64,000 nt of DNA from Hanleya hanleyi (GCA_036873755.1 JAVTVY010033658.1:62001-126000); one strand, 5' to 3'; counted from the stretch's first letter, positions 48,001 through 60,033 are shown. Notes: generated by a model from the sequence alone, not told the origin. Made by a program: numbers and translations.

Positions 48001-48750
48001 TTGAATTCTTCAAGAGATAAGTCGAGTTCCCAAATGAAAATGTCGTGACAAATAATCAAGCAAAATAATTGTTGTTGTTGTTGTTGTTCCTTCACTAGAT
48101 CAACTCGCGAGTGCTACGTTTAGCGTGTCTGGAGCAAGTCAAAATCGACACGGGCAACGCAACGTTCATGTTCATGTGTTAGCTGCCCGTGTTGGCAAGC
48201 ACGATTTTGTTCCGATTAAAATACTCAGTGACAAAGTTTAATTCGGCTTTTATTCTCCACCATAAAACGATCAATCCGCTCGTTCTGGTTATCGAATTGC
48301 TCTTGCCAGGCATGAACACTTGATAGAAATACAGGCCAGATCGTGCCATCAATCTAGTGCAGTTCTTTTTATTTATCCATTAGTTTTGCCTTTCAAGCTT
48401 CGCTAACCACAGCGCCCTCAACGAGCAGATTAATTACATAAAGGGAGATCACTTTCAAGAAGCTGTCGTAAAAGTCTCGCGAGAGCCCATTTGACAGAAT
48501 GCGCAAAGAGATTTCCGCGCAGTTTTTTCGGGGGGATATTGCATTTTCAGCTTCCGGTTTAGAATGTTACACAAACAATTTGGGCTTGAAAAACAGACTT
48601 CCATTTATCTGAGACAGCCCAAATTGGTACGAATTTCTAGTTCAATATCTTCTCCACATTTGGCACTGTGACGATAAGTCTCAACTCTGCTTTGTTTTTT
48701 CGCAATCTTGCGGACAAAGCGATTTTGGCCCCCATGAGACCAAGCTGATG
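45035..48750. other. Intron, mostly without recognised features
   Basis: It contains a degenerate D-type unit (45,490-45,570), the palindromic block shared with 12.85 kb (46,740-46,790), attgagtttt-like words (47,885-47,940), a (GTT)n run (48,070-48,088) and TCTCGCGAGA (about 48,474). It lies between two groups of the gtgacagacgggaca word, so part of it may be an insertion into that repeat; no TIR was found. Confidence 0.4.
46085..46303 (+). other. Acidic open stretch, possible coding remnant
   Basis: After a TGA at 46,082 the frame reads KLKEDEGSDCHKVDVLFARC, then ENTGQADVEHDMENDAGIEA and EVEENQLRMIYSMV with a stop at 46,301. There is no ATG before 46,199. The acidic composition looks more like protein than its surroundings. 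It is upstream of the palindromic block at 46.7 kb. No family recognised. Confidence 0.25.
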
Positions 48751-48785
48751 CAATAAGACTGCGACGCTTCGCGGCAGTCTTAATA
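48751..48785. repeat. Hairpin AAGACTGC...GCAGTCTT
   Basis: Eight-base perfect arms around about 11 bp (gacgcttcgcg), followed by aataat. It has the look of the 3' hairpin of a rolling-circle element. It is followed within 40 bp by the gtgacagacgggaca word. Confidence 0.5.
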
Positions 48786-48812
48786 ATCTATGGCTGCTTT
48801 TTGAAGCGTTTT

Positions 48813-49005
48813 GTGACAGACGGGACAGATATGGAGTTGAAATTTTTATCAGCGTATTTGACCAAGAATGAAATAATTACTTGCATCTGCTTGAGAAGGT
48901 GTTACAGTAGATAAATAATAATGTTGCTGGCTTTTTTCCTTTTTAAAATTTATTGTACTCAAGAAAAACCTAAAAAATCATCTGTTTTTTGACAGACGGG
49001 ACACC
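48813..49005 (+). repeat. Two further GTGACAGACGGGACA words
   Basis: At 48,813 (full word) and 48,991 (gacagacgggaca), about 177 bp apart, the same spacing as at 44.5-45.0 kb. Confidence 0.7.
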
Positions 49006-49234
49006 TACACCACGCAGTAAATTTTTTGAAATAATTACTTTAATTGTAAAATGGTATTCACTGTGAAACTTAGACATGATGGTGTATTTAAAAAACAAAG
49101 AAACATTTTGTTGAGTTAAGTTTCTATGTCTGGAGGAAAATCATGAATTTGGTATACATTTTAGTAAAAAATGTTTTAGAATTTTATCCATATTCGAGTG
49201 CAGATTTTTAAAACCCGACAGTTGCAGATGACAA

Positions 49235-50716
49235 ATACGAAGCTGCGCATCTGAAAACCCCTCGGCTCTGGGCGCCAGCCATTCATAATGTATTCAATCT
49301 GAAGCAAGACTTCAGGAACACCAAACAGTCAAGTGACAAATATACAGATTATGAAAAATTTTGCCATTAGAAATGGCCTTGAATGTTTCCGTCCAATCAG
49401 AGAAACCGGTATTCATTACATAAGTCTGTTGATGCATCGATGATGTATACCAAATTTTATATCGAGCATTTGAAAATTATCAGAGATAGAGATCATTATC
49501 GATTTCGCATGAATTAAAGATGGCCGCCCATCCTTCCCACCACTCAGAGAAACTGATGTGGTTATTCATTGGAAGTCTCTTGATACATGGATGCTGTATA
49601 CCAAGTTTCATATAAAACACTGAAATGGTATCAAAGATATACATCATTAAAAATTTTGCATAAATTAAAGATGGCCACCAAGGTTTCTGCCCAATCAGAA
49701 AAACCAGAACTGTCTATTGATACATCGATGATGTGTACCAAATTTTACATCAAGCACTTGAACGGTATCAGAGATATAGATCATTAATGATTTCGCATAA
49801 ATTAAAGATGGCCACCCATCCTTCCCGCCACTCAGAGGAACTGATGTGGTCATTCATTGCAAGTCTCTTGATACATCGATGCTCTATACCAAGTTTCATA
49901 TAGAACACTGAAATGGTATCAAAGATATACATCATTAAAGATTTTGCATAAATTAAAGATGGCCACCAAGGTTTCCGCCCAATCAGAAACGCCAGAACTG
50001 TCATTTATCGTAAGTCTATTGATGCATCGATGATATATACCAAATTTTACATCGAGCACTCTAACAGTATCAGAGATAGAGATCATTAATGATTTCGCAT
50101 AAATTAAAGATGGCCGCCCATCCTTCCCGCCACTCAGAGGAACTGATGTGGTTATACATTGCAGGTCTCTTATACCAAGTTTCGTATAGAACACTTGAAT
50201 GGTATCAGAGATATATATCATTAAAGATTTTGCATAAATTAAAGATGGTCGCCAAGGTTTTCACCGAATCAGGGTAACTGGTTTGGTCATTCCTTTGAAG
50301 TTTCTTGATGCATCGATGATCTATACCAAGTTTCACACTGAACAGAGAAATTGTACCTAAGATACACAAGATTAATGATTTCGCATAAATTAAATATGGC
50401 CGCCAAAGTTTCCAACCAATCAGGTCCAGATTCAATAGGGTTCTGGGTCATGAGCATATGGATGTGCAGTGCAAGTTTGGTATGCCTAGGGTAAGTCGTT
50501 CTAAAGATATCTTGGCAACAAGAAAGCTGTGATGGTTTCGCATAAATTAAAGATGGCCACCTAAGTTTCCACCCAATCAGGTCCAGATTCAATAGGGTTC
50601 TAAAGATATCTTGGTAACGAGAAAGGTGTGACGGACAGACGGACGGACGGACAGACGGACGGACGTACATGACGACGACAATACCCTTCGGCAAAATTTT
50701 GGCCGAGGGGTAAAAA
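49235..50716 (+). mobile_element. Satellite-type element A, copy 2
   Basis: Same leader, about nine units, ACGG-rich run (50,630-50,665) and hairpin cccttcgg/ccgagggg as at 16,201-17,722. The 199-codon minus-strand ORF (50,287-50,886) and others here are repeat translations. Confidence 0.85.
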
Positions 50717-50825
50717 CCTACTTTCTTGAAACTTTGATTAATATAGCTTAAATAAAAATCACAATTAAATATGCTGATGGAAAGTGAAAATTTGTCACCC
50801 ATGCAAGGTTTATGTGGAAATGACC

Positions 50826-52283
50826 TGTAATGTATATAATAGACTTCGTTTTCACGTGAGTGGTGTGCTGGGATTACAGCATGCAAGAAAGTGTAGCTTT
50901 ATCAGTGGCAATTTATGCATTGCACAAGTGTGATAAGTTAATGGCATAGAATCACAATGATTGACACAAGCCCACCATCATCATTACTTGGGTGGGGTGG
51001 GGGGGGGGATGATGGGGGGCATAAGCTCCAGGTATGCAAACTGGTTCAAAATTGCACAGAATCAGGCTAAAATGGGCTCTCCTAATCACTCGTTTTAAAT
51101 AATTTCCAAGGTACAGTCACATGTTTGGTGTCAAAAATTGAAGCATTATGTTGTACCAGTTAAATGTGTGGACACAAATATGGTTCATGCAAAAGTTTTA
51201 GGATAAATCATATGAAGTAGAATACAATGATTTAACAGCAAAATTTAAGAAAAATGTTGTCCTCCATTTGAGGCGACGCGAAATTCAAACTAACAGGGGT
51301 TCGATTTCCCCTGCCAATTATTTCATATTATACTTCTGAAATAAATTATGTTTTGTGCAAAAGCTTTAGGATAAATCGTATGATGTGGATTAGAATGATT
51401 TAAGAGCAAAATTGAAGAAAAATGTTGTCCTTCATTTAAGCCGGCGCGAAATTCAAACTAACAGGGGTTCGATACTGCAGGGATTCCCTTGCCAGTTATT
51501 TCATATACTTCTGAAATAGAATATGGTTTGTGTAAACGCTTTAGGATAAATCGATGTACATAGAAAAATTGAAGAAAAATGTTGTTCTTCATTTAAGGCG
51601 ACGCGAAATTCAAACCCAACAGGTGTTCGATGCTGCAAGAACCCCGCGCCGGTTATTTCCTCTTCTACTTCTGAAATAAAATAATGTCCCCAACCTGTTA
51701 TACTATAAAGGAATAAATTTTAGGTGATTCGGCATGTGTGTGTGAAAAAACAATGTACACTGCATCTCATACATATTACATGAAGCTGAGAAGCTGTGGA
51801 TAGGAAAAAGTCCAATAACATTTAGTGCCCCAAGGGTGGGGAAATCCTCCTGAGGGTAGCGCATAGGTTGAACAAGTATAGCATGTAAGCTCCCAGATAA
51901 AAGAGGAATAAATGGAAATAAATTGAATCTTGAATGGACCAGGCTTTCTTGTATCAGGGAACCTTTAAAAGTCACACTGAAACATGCAACAAAGGGTTCC
52001 CGATGGGCATAGATAACAGTGCAAAAGATAAGCCATCAATAAATAAAAAATAATTAAAAATCATGAAATCATCATAGCCATCTGGAAATCTAATCATTTC
52101 ATCAGTGAACATTCAGGAAGCTCTCACCAAAGTTTGGTCAGGCCCGACTTGATAGATCTGCAGATATTCAGCGGACAAGAACATGTTGACGGACGGACGA
52201 CCGGACGGACGACAAGACGGACGGATGGACGTACGTACATGGCAACGACAAGACCCCGCAGCCCTATGGGCTGAGGGATAAAA
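50826..52283 (+). mobile_element. Satellite-type element E, copy 2, complete right end
   Basis: It matches 24,842-26,190, with three units of about 190 bp, the tggtcaggcccgacttgata block, a longer ACGG-rich run (52,186-52,230), and the hairpin cagccctatgggctg followed by agggataaaaa. Two units carry caggggttcgatttcccctg-like sequence (51,294). Confidence 0.8.
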
Positions 52284-52329
52284 ATCATAAGAGAGTGATG
52301 GGCAGCTCTCACCAGTTTTACAGACATGA

Positions 52330-53085
52330 GATCAACAGGTGTTACCGGACATTCATTATGATGAACAGGTGCTACCAGACATTCATTATGATGAACAGGC
52401 GCTACCGGACATTCATTATGATCCACCAGTGCTACCAGATATTCATTATGATGAACAGGTGCTACCAGACATTCATTATGATGAACAGGTGCTATCAGAC
52501 ATTCATTATGATGAACAGGTGCTACCAGACATTCATTATGATGAACAGGTGCTATCAGACATTCATTATGATGAACAGGTGCTACCAGACATTCATTATG
52601 ATGAACAGGTGCTACCAGACATTCATTATGATGAACAGGTGCTACCAGACATTCATTATGATGAACAGGTGCTACCAGACATTCATTATGATGAACAGGT
52701 GCTATCAGACATTCATTATGATGAACAGGTGCTACCAGACATTCATTATGATACACAGGTGCTACCAGACATTCATTATGATGAACAGGTGCTATCAGAC
52801 ATTCATTATGATGAACAGGTGCTACCAGACATTCATTATGATGAACAGGTGCTACCAGACATTCATTATGATGAACAGGTGCTACCAGACATTCATTATG
52901 ATCCCCTAGTGCTACCAGACATTCATTATGATCAAACAGTGCTACCAGACTTTAATTATGATGACAGGTGCTACCAGATGTTCATTATGATGAACAGGTG
53001 CTACCTGAACATTCATTATGATCAACAGGTGTTACTAGACATTCATCATTATAATGGGTGCTAGAGGTTCATTATGATCAACCAG
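52330..53085 (+). repeat. 30-bp minisatellite, about 24 copies
   Basis: Consensus tgctaccagacattcattat followed by gatgaacagg. Because 30 is a multiple of three and the unit has no stop in several frames, ORFs of 241 and 204 codons (plus) and 210 codons (minus) run through it. That is a by-product, not evidence of a gene. The tail (52,900-53,085) is more degenerate. The array continues at 59,213. Confidence 0.92.
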
Positions 53086-54187
53086 TGCTACCATACCAGG
53101 GATTCATACAAGTCACTTTTTACCACCGGTATTCGGTGGTAAAAAAAAAATTGAAAACTCAATTCGTATGGCAAGAAACTCAATTGCTTTCGTTTTACTA
53201 AACAAACTAAATTTTTCGTGGAAAATTCAATTCGCCAGACATGGTCAAAGTTAATTTGACAGCTCCAAATTACGACATAAACTCAATCGAATGACGATCT
53301 TACCACGAAAACGATACTAAGTTTACCTTTCACAGGCGCTGAAAGCGTGCCACCACGTGTGGTGGTGTTGTTGTTAATCACAAATTATTTCCGGAACCTT
53401 CGAACGTTTATTGTGTGGCAGCCTGCATTCGTACTACCGAGGGTTCCCGACTATCACTAAAGTTTGACACGAAACTGGCGACGTGTGTAAGAGGACAGAC
53501 AAGTATTCTAAATAACTTTAGATTGAGCCATCCTTAAAAATATGTCAGTTGGGCGAAACCCATCCGCCCCATCGAAAAGCTACCGACCCAAAAGTTCTTA
53601 TCGGCCATCTGTCTCCGCAAAGTTTTTTTTTTTCTTCAACTTCAAGCAGACCCTGTGTACATGTAGTTAATGTCATCTTTAAATCGCGTAGGTTGTGAAT
53701 TTGTCCGTCAGAGTTGCAAGTTTCAGAAATGAAATACAAAGAAAATATAGTCTACGAAACGAAAGAAAAATCTGCCCTCACGTTGTTGTTGCTGAAAAGC
53801 AATATGCGTGTTGAAAACTTTTGTGCCTAACTTCCCTATTTTGAAAGTGAACCCTTCCAATTCGATTCATCAGGAAGCCTTGTGGGCTTACAACACCGGG
53901 TCAGTGGAAGTTTCCATTACCGCAATAGGGATGACAGCCCGACAGTCTTGGGCTTTGCAGAGCCACGTGCCTGCAGTCAGTCGACCATATTTTCCCGGCT
54001 ATATCTGGACCATGATGCCGACGTTTGGTTCATTCAGTATCCATCAAACACGAAGTAAAAAGTGAAATGTCCAGCGATGTCAAGGATTGAAAATACATCA
54101 AGACTAAACGTCTAAATTTCACATGACTTGTACAAGTCAAGACCTGCAATCATCATCGGGTTGTATTTTTGTAAAGTACATTGACTG

Positions 54188-54190
<3 letters not shown>

Positions 54191-54232
<42 letters not shown>
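54191..54232. repeat. (TA)n microsatellite
   Basis: About 21 TA units at the 3' side of the minus-strand CR1 copy; probably grown from its AT-rich 3' tail (aataaataaagattta before it on that strand). Confidence 0.9.
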
Positions 54233-54235
<3 letters not shown>

Positions 54236-54462
54236 CTTTATTTATTGAGGGTAACTCAATCAGTTATAAACTGTTCTTCCAAGAGGCCCTCCAAAACAAA
54301 AGTGTACAAAATATCAAATATCATAGTTAATACTGTACAACAACGTGGTCAAATAAATATTTAAACATCTCAGGAGAATAATCACACAATCGCAAGCTAG
54401 ACTACATGTATGTACGATAACGTTAAGAATAATATTATAGTTACACATAATCCTGGCATATT

Positions 54463-55395
54463 TTATACGGCTTGTACTAACTTATTTTTACACTGGTACA
54501 TTTTTGTCAGTCTGGACCTGAAGGCCCAAAGAGAGGGTGCCTCTTTCAGGTTATTATCAAGAGAGTTCCATAGTTTAGCTCCATTGTATTGCATGCTTTG
54601 TTTCAGATATTCTGTTCTTGGTCGTGGTAGGTATATGTTGTTGTTCTCGGAGGATCTTAGGTTTCTATCAGTTACTTCATGAACATATTTGAACAGAGTA
54701 TTGAGGTATGGAGGGCATAGACTGTGGGTGATTTTATACATGAAGACTGCTTTCTGATATTCTATTCGATCATAGACACTAAGCCAGTTTAATTGTTGTA
54801 CAAGTGAGCTTGTTGGAGTTAAATAATGTGCATTCAGTATGATTCGAGCAGCTCGCTTTTGTAGTTTAAAAATTCTATCTATCTGAGAATTGGATGAATT
54901 GCCCCAGATTGTGCTACAGTAGTCCATGTGAGGAAGGATATAAGCATTATAATACATTATTTTGGCATCTTTTCTCAGTAAATGTCTATTACGGTAAAAT
55001 ACACCAAGTTTGGAAGAGAGATCTTGTTACAAATAGAGTCAATGTGAGTCTGCCAGTTGAGTGACTGTTCAATACAGAGACCCAATATCTTATCTTGGTC
55101 AACAGTCTGTAAGTCGGTACCATTAATTTTGACCGTAATGTCTTGATTTAGTGTCCTTAGGTTGTGTGCTGTTGTGAGAAGAATGGTGGTAGATTTATCT
55201 TAATAAACATTTTGTTTTGGTGACACCATCTTTCGATGACCTTCAGATCCAGACTGATCAGTCTTTCTAATTCAGGTATACTTGTGGCATGGTTATATAC
55301 AGTTGTATCATCAGCATATAGATCAATGGTGCTTGAAAGATCACATAATAGAAAGATTTATTGACATTTACAAAGATTTATTGTCATTTACAAAG
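54463..55395 (-). pseudogene. CR1 RT, second part: YADD motif to C-terminus
   Basis: After the insertion the minus strand resumes with IFVND, then after a small local duplication (aataaatctttgtaaatg) reads DLYADDTTVYNHATSIPELE (catalytic Asp-Asp). In-frame changes and a stop follow (FIK then stop), then NWQTHIDSICNKISSKLG. The last 165 residues (54,957-54,463) are an intact frame, with MDYCSTIWGNSSN, LQKRAARIIL, LYDR-like and NGAKLWNSLDNNLK, the usual end of CR1 ORF2. Not functional. Confidence 0.8.
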
Positions 55396-55397
55396 AT

Positions 55398-56722
55398 AAC
55401 ACAGGAAGGAAGCAATCAGAGATTGCTCAATTGTATGCCCCCCCTTCCACTTTAATCCGACACTGCCCCGCCATTGTTCTGTTCTTTATTGGTTGGTGGA
55501 GGCCTAATTTGGATAATTATAAAAATTCTGTTTCAGTCACTTTTTTGCCATGCCTCACATAATACATATTCCAAATATCAAGCAACAAGTGATAATACGA
55601 TGCTTCGATGCAAGATGGTCGCCAGGGCTTTCGCCAAATCCGAAAATGTGACCTGGTTATGAGACCTACATTCCTTGGGAGTATATTGTGGTGAAATTAT
55701 GAAGCGATCAGTGAATTTTGTACCCAATTCACTGTTTTTGGGGCAATTTCATACTTCAGGACCTATGTTGTCTGCTTTGGAATGTAGAATAACATATAAT
55801 ATAGCCATTTTCCTGGTTCAAATCAGTTATGGACTGAGATCCAGCTTGGACAAATAAATATATCCCATTCACTTAGGTTTAAACAAAGGGCCATAACTCT
55901 TGAAAATATAACCGAAAACAGAGAAACTTCACTGACCACATATCATGCGTATTTCATACTTGTTCATACAATATTAACCGAGATCCAGCCCTACAAATCC
56001 CAATTCACAAAGATTTGAAGAAAAAAGGGCCATAACTCTTGAAAATATAGGCGAAATGTGGAGAAACTTCACGCTGCACAACTACAGGGCACTGATCACA
56101 TATCCTGCAAATTTCATAATTGTTCATACAATATTCACCGAGATCCAGCCCGGACAAGTTCCAATTCACAAAGATTTGAAGAAAAAAGGGCCATAACTCT
56201 TGAAAATATATGCGAAACGCGGAGAAAATTCACGCTGCACAACTACAGGGCACTGACCACACATCCTGCAAATTTCATAATTGTCCATACAATATTAACC
56301 GAGATCCAGCCCGGACAAGTCCCAATTCACGGAGAATTCAGGAACAAAGGGCCATAACTCTTGAAAATATAAGCGAAACGTGGAGAAACTTTACGCTGCA
56401 CAACTGTGGGTCATTGACCACATATCATGCAAATTTCATACTTGTCCATACAATATTAACCAAGATCCAGCCCGGACAAGTCCCATTCACAGAGATTTCA
56501 GAAAAAGGGCCATAACTCTTGAAAATTATACCGGAACTCGGGAAAAAAACTCCACGCTGCACAACTACGAGCCACTCGCCACATTCCATGCAAGTTTCGA
56601 TCCTGTCCATCAAATATTAACCGAGATATTGCCCGGACAAGAAATTCGGACGGACAGACGGATGGACAGACGGACAAAGCGATCGCTATATGCCCCCCCT
56701 CTAGTTAGAGGGGGGGCATAAT
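55398..56722 (+). mobile_element. Satellite-type element B, copy 2
   Basis: It starts AACACAGGAAGGAAGC and ends with the hairpin tatgcccccc...ggggggcata and AT. Internal units match copy 1, in places over a hundred bases without change. Taking it out joins ctaatattc to atctttg on the minus strand and restores the RT frame at PLIF/IFVND, with no more than a 2-bp (AT) duplication. Confidence 0.88.
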
Positions 56723-57420
56723 GAATATTAGGGGCCCAAGAATGGACCCCTGGGGTACCCCAGCATGTATTAAGAGAGGGTCAGACATGTGATCATCTAT
56801 GTTAACAGACTGTTTCCTTTCATTTAAATATGGTTCCATCCAATTCAGAGCATGCACATCAAGTTTGTAAAGTTTAAGTTTTTCCAGAACAATTTAGTGG
56901 TTGATCGTATCAAAGGCTTTCTTAAAATCAAGCTTTGCGCAACCGACAAGCTCTCCTTTGTCAATTGATGATAACCAAGATTCAACCATTTTTGTAAGAG
57001 CACTGTGACATGAATGGCTTGCACGGAAACCTGATTGGTTATCACAAAGTAAACTGAATTTTGACATATATGCATAAAGATGGTCATGGACATGTCTTTC
57101 AATAATTTTAGAAAGTGCTGAAAGTATGGATATAGGTCTGTAGTTTTCTGGCAACTCAGAGTCGCCAGATTTGAAAATGGGAATTACTTTAGCAAGTTTC
57201 CATTTTTCCGGAAATACTCCCACTTCTATGCTTAGATTAATGATATCAGCTAAAGGTTCAGCTATGATTGCTGCAGAGAGGTGAAGAAATTTTGGACCTA
57301 TAAGATCAGGTCCAGTACTCTTTCGTGTGTTCAGGTTTAGTAGGTGTTTGTACAACTTCACTCGTGAGATGTCAGTGCGATTGCTTAAAAAATTAACATT
57401 GAGTGAATGTGACCATCCAA
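56723..57420 (-). pseudogene. CR1 RT, first part: fingers and palm
   Basis: The frame reads NTRKSTGPDLIGPKFL, IPIFKSGDSELPENYRPISI, DNQSGFRASHSCHSALTKM and KLDFKKAFDTINH. A TAA (56,894-56,896) then stands where the family has a coding residue. The same frame continues IVLEKLKLYKLDVHALNW and VPQGSILGPLIF, where element B cuts it at 56,722. One stop and one insertion are the only breaks in this half, so the copy is younger than the 7.5-kb one. Confidence 0.85.
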
Positions 57421-58000
57421 AATATTCGGTAGTTTTCAGAAAATTTAGACTTTAGAACTTGGCAGATCTGTCTCATGTAAAAACTTTATTAAACTTTAAT
57501 TCAGTAACAATCTGCAGAGGCTGTGTTTGGTACAGTTAACTGCAGACAAGAGGGCATGTTTCCTGGTTCGATCCTTTGCTGTTTTGAACAATTACTGCTT
57601 GATTTCTCCCACCAATTTCATTCGTGATATAGATTCCCATATGTCCAATGTTATTCAGACTGATCTTGTGGTATGGTACATGTAAATCTCTTGGTTATTA
57701 TACTTCATTCGATGAAAACTTTAGCTGAAGACGCGCTGAATAAAATGAGTTTTACTGAATTTGGATATTGGGTAGCTGAATTTTTTCTTTCTTATAGAAG
57801 TATCTTACACTGCAATAATTTTAATAATAAAAATAAAGCTACATTCTCAGTAAAAAACGAAGAAACAATATTTTGGTAAGATTTACTAGCTTTGTTGAAG
57901 AAAATACAAGATTTATTCAAGTCAACAATGGACAAAAAAACGTATTTTCACCCGACTACGGGCAGTTCTACTGGAGTCCCTACATCAATACAGGACATAT
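57421..58000. other. Interior of the 6.1-kb element, nothing recognised
   Basis: AT-rich. The words attctcagtaaaa and gagttttactgaa occur. ttctactggagtccct at 57,967 is repeated at 58,957, flanking the next tandem repeat. Confidence 0.4.
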
Positions 58001-58950
58001 CAAACGACACTGCAGTTTTGCGGCTTCAATATGGCTTTTGCTGAATATGCATATTTATGTAAATTAGCTATAAAAATAGATCAATCATGTACCAGTTAAG
58101 CATTTTCTGCAGAAGGATCTCTTTGAAAGTATGTAGGATTGTTGCTGTGATTGCAAATGGGTTAAAATGCAGTCCAAATGACATGTATTTCAATTCCGAG
58201 AATTATTTTTTTTATATTAGAAATCGCATCATATGCAAATTTATGTAAATTAGTTGGAGAGATGGACCAGTTCTGTCACAACTATAGCTTCTCTCCATAA
58301 CATAGATTGTTCAAATTTATTTTTGGTCAAATATCCATAATAATAGCCCTAAAAACTGGATATATTGAAAGACACTGGTGTACCTTCTCAATATGGTTAT
58401 TGTTGAATATGCAAATTTATGTAAATTAGCTATAGTAATAGGCCAATCATGTACCAGTTATGCATATCCTGCAGACATTTTACTAGTCTTTGGAAGAATG
58501 TAGGATTGTTCCTCATGTGAATGCAATGAAAACATGTGTTTTACAATTTCGGGACATTTTTGGTACAATAAACTGCATCATATGCAAATTTATGCAAATA
58601 GGTTCAAAATGTCCATACATCTGCTGAGAAAATATTTTCCGCATGTATCGGAACCAACGAATGAATGTGGCAAATTTCAACGGAATATGATGAATAGAAC
58701 TGAATATGAAGTTAAATTGGTGCTTGTTTTGTCATTTATTACCATATTTCGGTGCCATTGCTAAACCCTGGTATATGGGATTTATACACTGCATGATGGG
58801 TACTTCTTTTCCCGCGAAACGGACCAAACCGGCAACTTCAGGCAGCTCTATATTCGTCAATATTCACCCGATTATGATAATTCAAACTGCATTAGTCTTG
58901 TAATGATTTCAGCTTTCAAAAGCCCAGAATTAAACAACTGTGAAAGTTAA
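58001..58950 (+). repeat. Tandem repeat with octamer words, about 365-bp unit
   Basis: About 58,020 and 58,390 start similar units (aatatgg(c/t)tt(t/a)(t/a)tgctgaatatgca-type, then atcatgtaccagtta and gtaggattgtt). Each unit has two ATGCAAATTTATG words (58,226, 58,410, 58,575; the 58,045 copy is ATGCATATTTATG). Confidence 0.6.
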
Positions 58951-59212
58951 ATGAAATTTCTACTGGAGTCCCTAGTATAATATATTGACCATAATAAAAC
59001 ACACCAACAACATCCTGTGCATGGTGGTGGTTGAAATATTTGGGAACTCAATACCAATGGGTGAATCGGTGGTAATTTTTTTGGAAAACTCAATCGCAAT
59101 CTTTGAATCGGCTGTAAAAAAATTTGAAAACTCAATTTCACCATTGTGAAAACTCAATTTTGAGTAATATTGAGTTTTCGGTGGTAAAATTTTTGACTTG
59201 TATGAATCCCTG

Positions 59213-59605
59213 CAGACATTCATTATGATGACAGGTGCTACCACATGTTCATTATGATCAACCAGTGCCACCAGACATAATGATCAACACTACTACCAGA
59301 CTTTCATTATGATCACAGGTAACACAGAGGTTCATTATGATTAACAGGTGCTACCAGACATTCATTATGATGAACATGTGCCTCCACAGGTGCTACCAGA
59401 CATTCATTATGATGAACATGGAGGCTACCAGACATTCATTATGATGACAAGGTGCTACCAGACATTATGTTATCAGGCGCTACCAGACATTCATTATGAT
59501 ATCAGGCACTACCAGACATTCATTATGATCAACCAGTGCTACCAGACATTTATTACGATGAACAGGTGCTACCAGACATTTATTACGATGAACAGGTGCT
59601 ACCAC
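59213..59605 (+). repeat. 30-bp minisatellite, middle block
   Basis: Degenerate copies of the 52,330 unit, many with deletions, between the 6.1-kb element and the hAT element. Confidence 0.85.
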
Positions 59606-60033
59606 CAGTGACTTAGCTAGCGACCCGTCCGCCCGTCAATTTGGACGAGTGACAAGGACGGGCAGGCGAGAACTCGTGACGGGCGGAATAATCAGATTAA
59701 TTCAATAAAATAGACGGGCAATACTCAAATAGCCCCTTTAATCAGCGTAAGCTAATTCTTCATTTCATTATTAACATCGTTGGCTTGTTTCACATCTCCG
59801 CTGGTCGGGCAGCATGGCGAACGTGTGTAGAATTTCCCCCAACTCGTGCTCCATGTTGATGGTGTTTAATACCGCTCCATCGCTCGTACCTGAGGGCTCC
59901 CGATTCGCGAATGAACTCGCGCGAGAGAATGTGAGACGCTATCAATCACCACTGGCAACGCACCTTGCTAATGGCGGATGACAGCGACAGGAGCGGTTGG
60001 ATGGGCACTTTCTGAATTCTGGCTAACACCTTG
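59606..60033. mobile_element. hAT element with 8-bp TSD GCTACCAC
   Basis: Left end CAGTGACTTAGCTAGCGACC, a form widely seen in hAT elements; right end (reverse) CAAGGTGTTAGCCAG. GCTACCAC is exactly duplicated at 59,598-59,605 and 60,034-60,041, within the minisatellite. 428 bp; no transposase. The interior repeats gacgggc and gtccgcccgtc near the left end. Confidence 0.88.

Larger units (their letters stand above)
54233..57420 (-). mobile_element. 5'-truncated CR1-like retrotransposon, minus strand
   Basis: RT and C-terminal region only, interrupted by satellite-type element B copy 2 (55,398-56,722). It is a different subfamily from the 7.5-21-kb copy, with clearly different protein sequence. 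The 5' limit is approximate. Confidence 0.8.
53097..59212. mobile_element. 6.1-kb element with 5-bp TSD, inserted in the minisatellite
   Basis: Ends CAGGGATTCATACAAGTCA and (reverse) CAGGGATTCATACAAGTCA. Flanks CATAC (53,092-53,096) and CAGAC (59,213-59,217) are a 5-bp duplication with one change, and both sides are minisatellite. The words aaaactcaat and attgagttttt are dense near both ends. It is the same family as 38,595-39,492. The inside includes a minus-strand CR1 copy and a tandem repeat. An unrecognised plus-strand ORF (53,808-54,065) might be its own remnant. Confidence 0.85.

Noticed and set aside
50287..50886. 199-codon minus-strand ORF
   Set aside because: It crosses the array, the ACGG run and the hairpin of element A; no family features.
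52295..53064. ORFs of 204 and 241 codons (plus) and 210 codons (minus), made of 10-residue repeats
   Set aside because: The unit is 30 bp and stop-free in several frames on both strands, so the ORFs follow from the repeat length. No start context or non-repeat domain.
52330..53085. CRISPR array
   Set aside because: Units are contiguous 30-bp repeats without spacers, in a eukaryotic intron.
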